Shown: in pieces, positions 6,350 to 7,501 of the stretch
Layout of the letters: every line of letters starts with the position of its first letter
Numbering within the stretch: position 1 is the stretch's first letter
Source: an uncultured Mucilaginibacter sp.
GTDB taxonomy: Bacteria; Bacteroidota; Bacteroidia; Sphingobacteriales; Sphingobacteriaceae
Reading direction: 5' to 3'
Length of the DNA stretch: 7,501 bases
Assembly (NCBI GenBank): GCA_946479225.1
Contig: CAMLFI010000114.1
Span: forward strand, 1 to 7,501
The notes under the pieces: generated by a model
Databases searched by the model: none
The model's input: only the letters and a program-made list of their open reading frames with translations
What the model was told of the DNA's origin: nothing
Translations under genes and position numbers: made by a program

Positions 6350-7501
6350 ATGTTAAAAAAAGTTCTTAATCTTATCCGTAATAAGCATTTTTTATCCTTA
6401 GCGGGCAATATAATCATGTCTGGCCTTGGTTTGGTAACCATGACGCTTATTTATCGCACGCTTCCGATAGTACAAACCGGCACCTGGGTGTTCTTCCTTT
6501 CTAACCTAATATTTGTTGATTCAATAAGATCCGGCCTTTTAACAACTGCTTTTATAAAATTTTACGCCGGATCAAGCGAAGAACGTACTGCAGAGGTTGC
6601 TGGATCGGCCTGGTTTATTGGTATGGCTGTTACCGCTATATTAGCATTGGCAAGCTTGTGCTCCTACCCTTTTTTAGATCTGATAAAAGATGATGGACTG
6701 AGGTTGTTCTTTAAGTTTTCGGGCTTATATTATATTATTTCGCTACCGTGGTTCCTGGCTACCTGTGTGGCACAAGGCGAACAGAAATTTGACAGGTTGT
6801 TATACATCAGATTGTGTAACCAAGGTAGCTACGTAGTTTTTATTACAGTACTACTTATAATTGGAAAGGCAAGTATATATACCGTGTTAGCTTCTTATTT
6901 AACATCAAGCACACTTACTACCTTATTTGTGTTAATTAAGGGTTGGTCGCGCATAAGTGCTTTCAATAAGCGCACGCGTGCCGGCATATTAGAGATGTAC
7001 CACTTTGGTAAATTTTCTGTCGGGGCATCGTTAGGTGCTAATATGTTTACTTTTTCTGACAGTCAGATCATCAATTACATGTTGGGTGCGCCTGCTCTAG
7101 CTATTTATAATTTGGGCCAAACGCTGATGCAACTGGTTGAAATACCTTTACGCAGCTTTGCCGCTACCGGTATGCCCGAACTATCTGCTGCTTACAACCA
7201 AGGCAACCGTGAATTGGTAATCCACACCATGAAAAGATATGCTGGTATGTTGGCTGTGGTACTGATACCTATTGTTATTATAGGTTGTGCAGCGGCAGAT
7301 CTGCCCATTTACATTATTGGCGGCGGCAAATATTTAGGAACTGAAGCCGCTAATGTTTTCCGATTGTTTTTAACGTTTGCTATTATTTTTCCGCCTGACA
7401 GGTTTTTTGCACTGACATTAGATGTGATTCACCAGCCCAAGATCAACTTTTATAAAGTATGGATAATGCTGGTTGTTAATATAACTACTGACTTTTTAGG
7501 T
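6350..7501 (+). CDS. Wzx-like polysaccharide flippase (MOP superfamily), N-terminal 384 codons, 3' end off window
   Basis: The open frame runs without a stop from ATG 6350 to the right edge. It encodes a polytopic membrane protein of the polysaccharide-biosynthesis/Wzx group, which flips undecaprenyl-linked repeat units across the inner membrane. After a basic N-terminus (MLKKVLNLIRNKHF) hydrophobic segments occur at about 14-35, 44-66, 82-105, 118-139, 159-171, 176-197, 298-323 and 337-355. Typical features are the early SLAGNIIMSGLGLVTMTLIYR (16-36, split by the first helix) and the central SVGASLGANMFTFSDSQIIN (223-242). Next come the amphipathic YNLGQTLMQLVEIPLRSF (253-270), the short loop MPELSAAYNQGNRE (275-288), and PPDRFFALTLDVIHQP (348-363). 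Family members are usually about 420-500 residues, so perhaps 40-120 are missing. ATG 6350 is the first start after an in-frame TAA (6335-6337). The gene probably begins a further + strand operon. Confidence 0.87.
   Translation, partial: MLKKVLNLIRNKHFLSLAGNIIMSGLGLVTMTLIYRTLPIVQTGTWVFFLSNLIFVDSIRSGLLTTAFIKFYAGSSEERTAEVAGSAWFIGMAVTAILALASLCSYPFLDLIKDDGLRLFFKFSGLYYIISLPWFLATCVAQGEQKFDRLLYIRLCNQGSYVVFITVLLIIGKASIYTVLASYLTSSTLTTLFVLIKGWSRISAFNKRTRAGILEMYHFGKFSVGASLGANMFTFSDSQIINYMLGAPALAIYNLGQTLMQLVEIPLRSFAATGMPELSAAYNQGNRELVIHTMKRYAGMLAVVLIPIVIIGCAAADLPIYIIGGGKYLGTEAANVFRLFLTFAIIFPPDRFFALTLDVIHQPKINFYKVWIMLVVNITTDFLG

Overview
The window is a piece of a Wzx/Wzy-type exopolysaccharide (or capsule / O-antigen) biosynthesis locus from a Bacteroidota bacterium. 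Sphingobacteriaceae, for example a Mucilaginibacter- or Pedobacter-like organism, is my best guess. The basis is the style of the proteins, the AT-leaning composition (judged by eye, not counted), tight gene spacing and nearly no Shine-Dalgarno sequences. The genus is inference. No RNA genes, mobile elements or CRISPR arrays were seen, and no gene-free stretch exceeds 300 bases; the longest is 76 bases.

Left block, + strand, 2-4675: five closely packed genes. (1) The C-terminal ATPase part of a Wzc/CpsD-like chain-length protein, cut by the left edge, with degraded nucleotide-binding motifs and no C-terminal tyrosine cluster. (2) A membrane-anchored family 2 glycosyltransferase with a QxxRW motif. 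(3) A 49-residue single-pass membrane protein that overlaps both neighbours. (4) A polytopic Wzy polymerase / O-antigen-ligase family protein. (5) A soluble GT-B fold glycosyltransferase. Overlaps of 11 nt and 1 nt and gaps of 16-20 nt point to one transcript.

Middle block, - strand, 4688-6273: two tandem paralogous GT2 glycosyltransferases, roughly 60-65% identical by eye and separated by 2 nt. They converge on the left operon with only 12 nt between stop codons.

Right block, + strand, 6350 to the right edge: the first 384 codons of a Wzx-like polysaccharide flippase, divergent from the GT2 pair. The 76-bp divergent spacer carries an 8+8 bp inverted repeat, and its octamer recurs on both sides.

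Together, the glycosyltransferases would build a lipid-linked repeat unit on the cytoplasmic face, Wzx would flip it, Wzy would polymerise it, and the Wzc-like protein would control chain length or export. The priming phosphosugar transferase and outer-membrane exporter are not in the window. The sugars involved cannot be read from the sequence.
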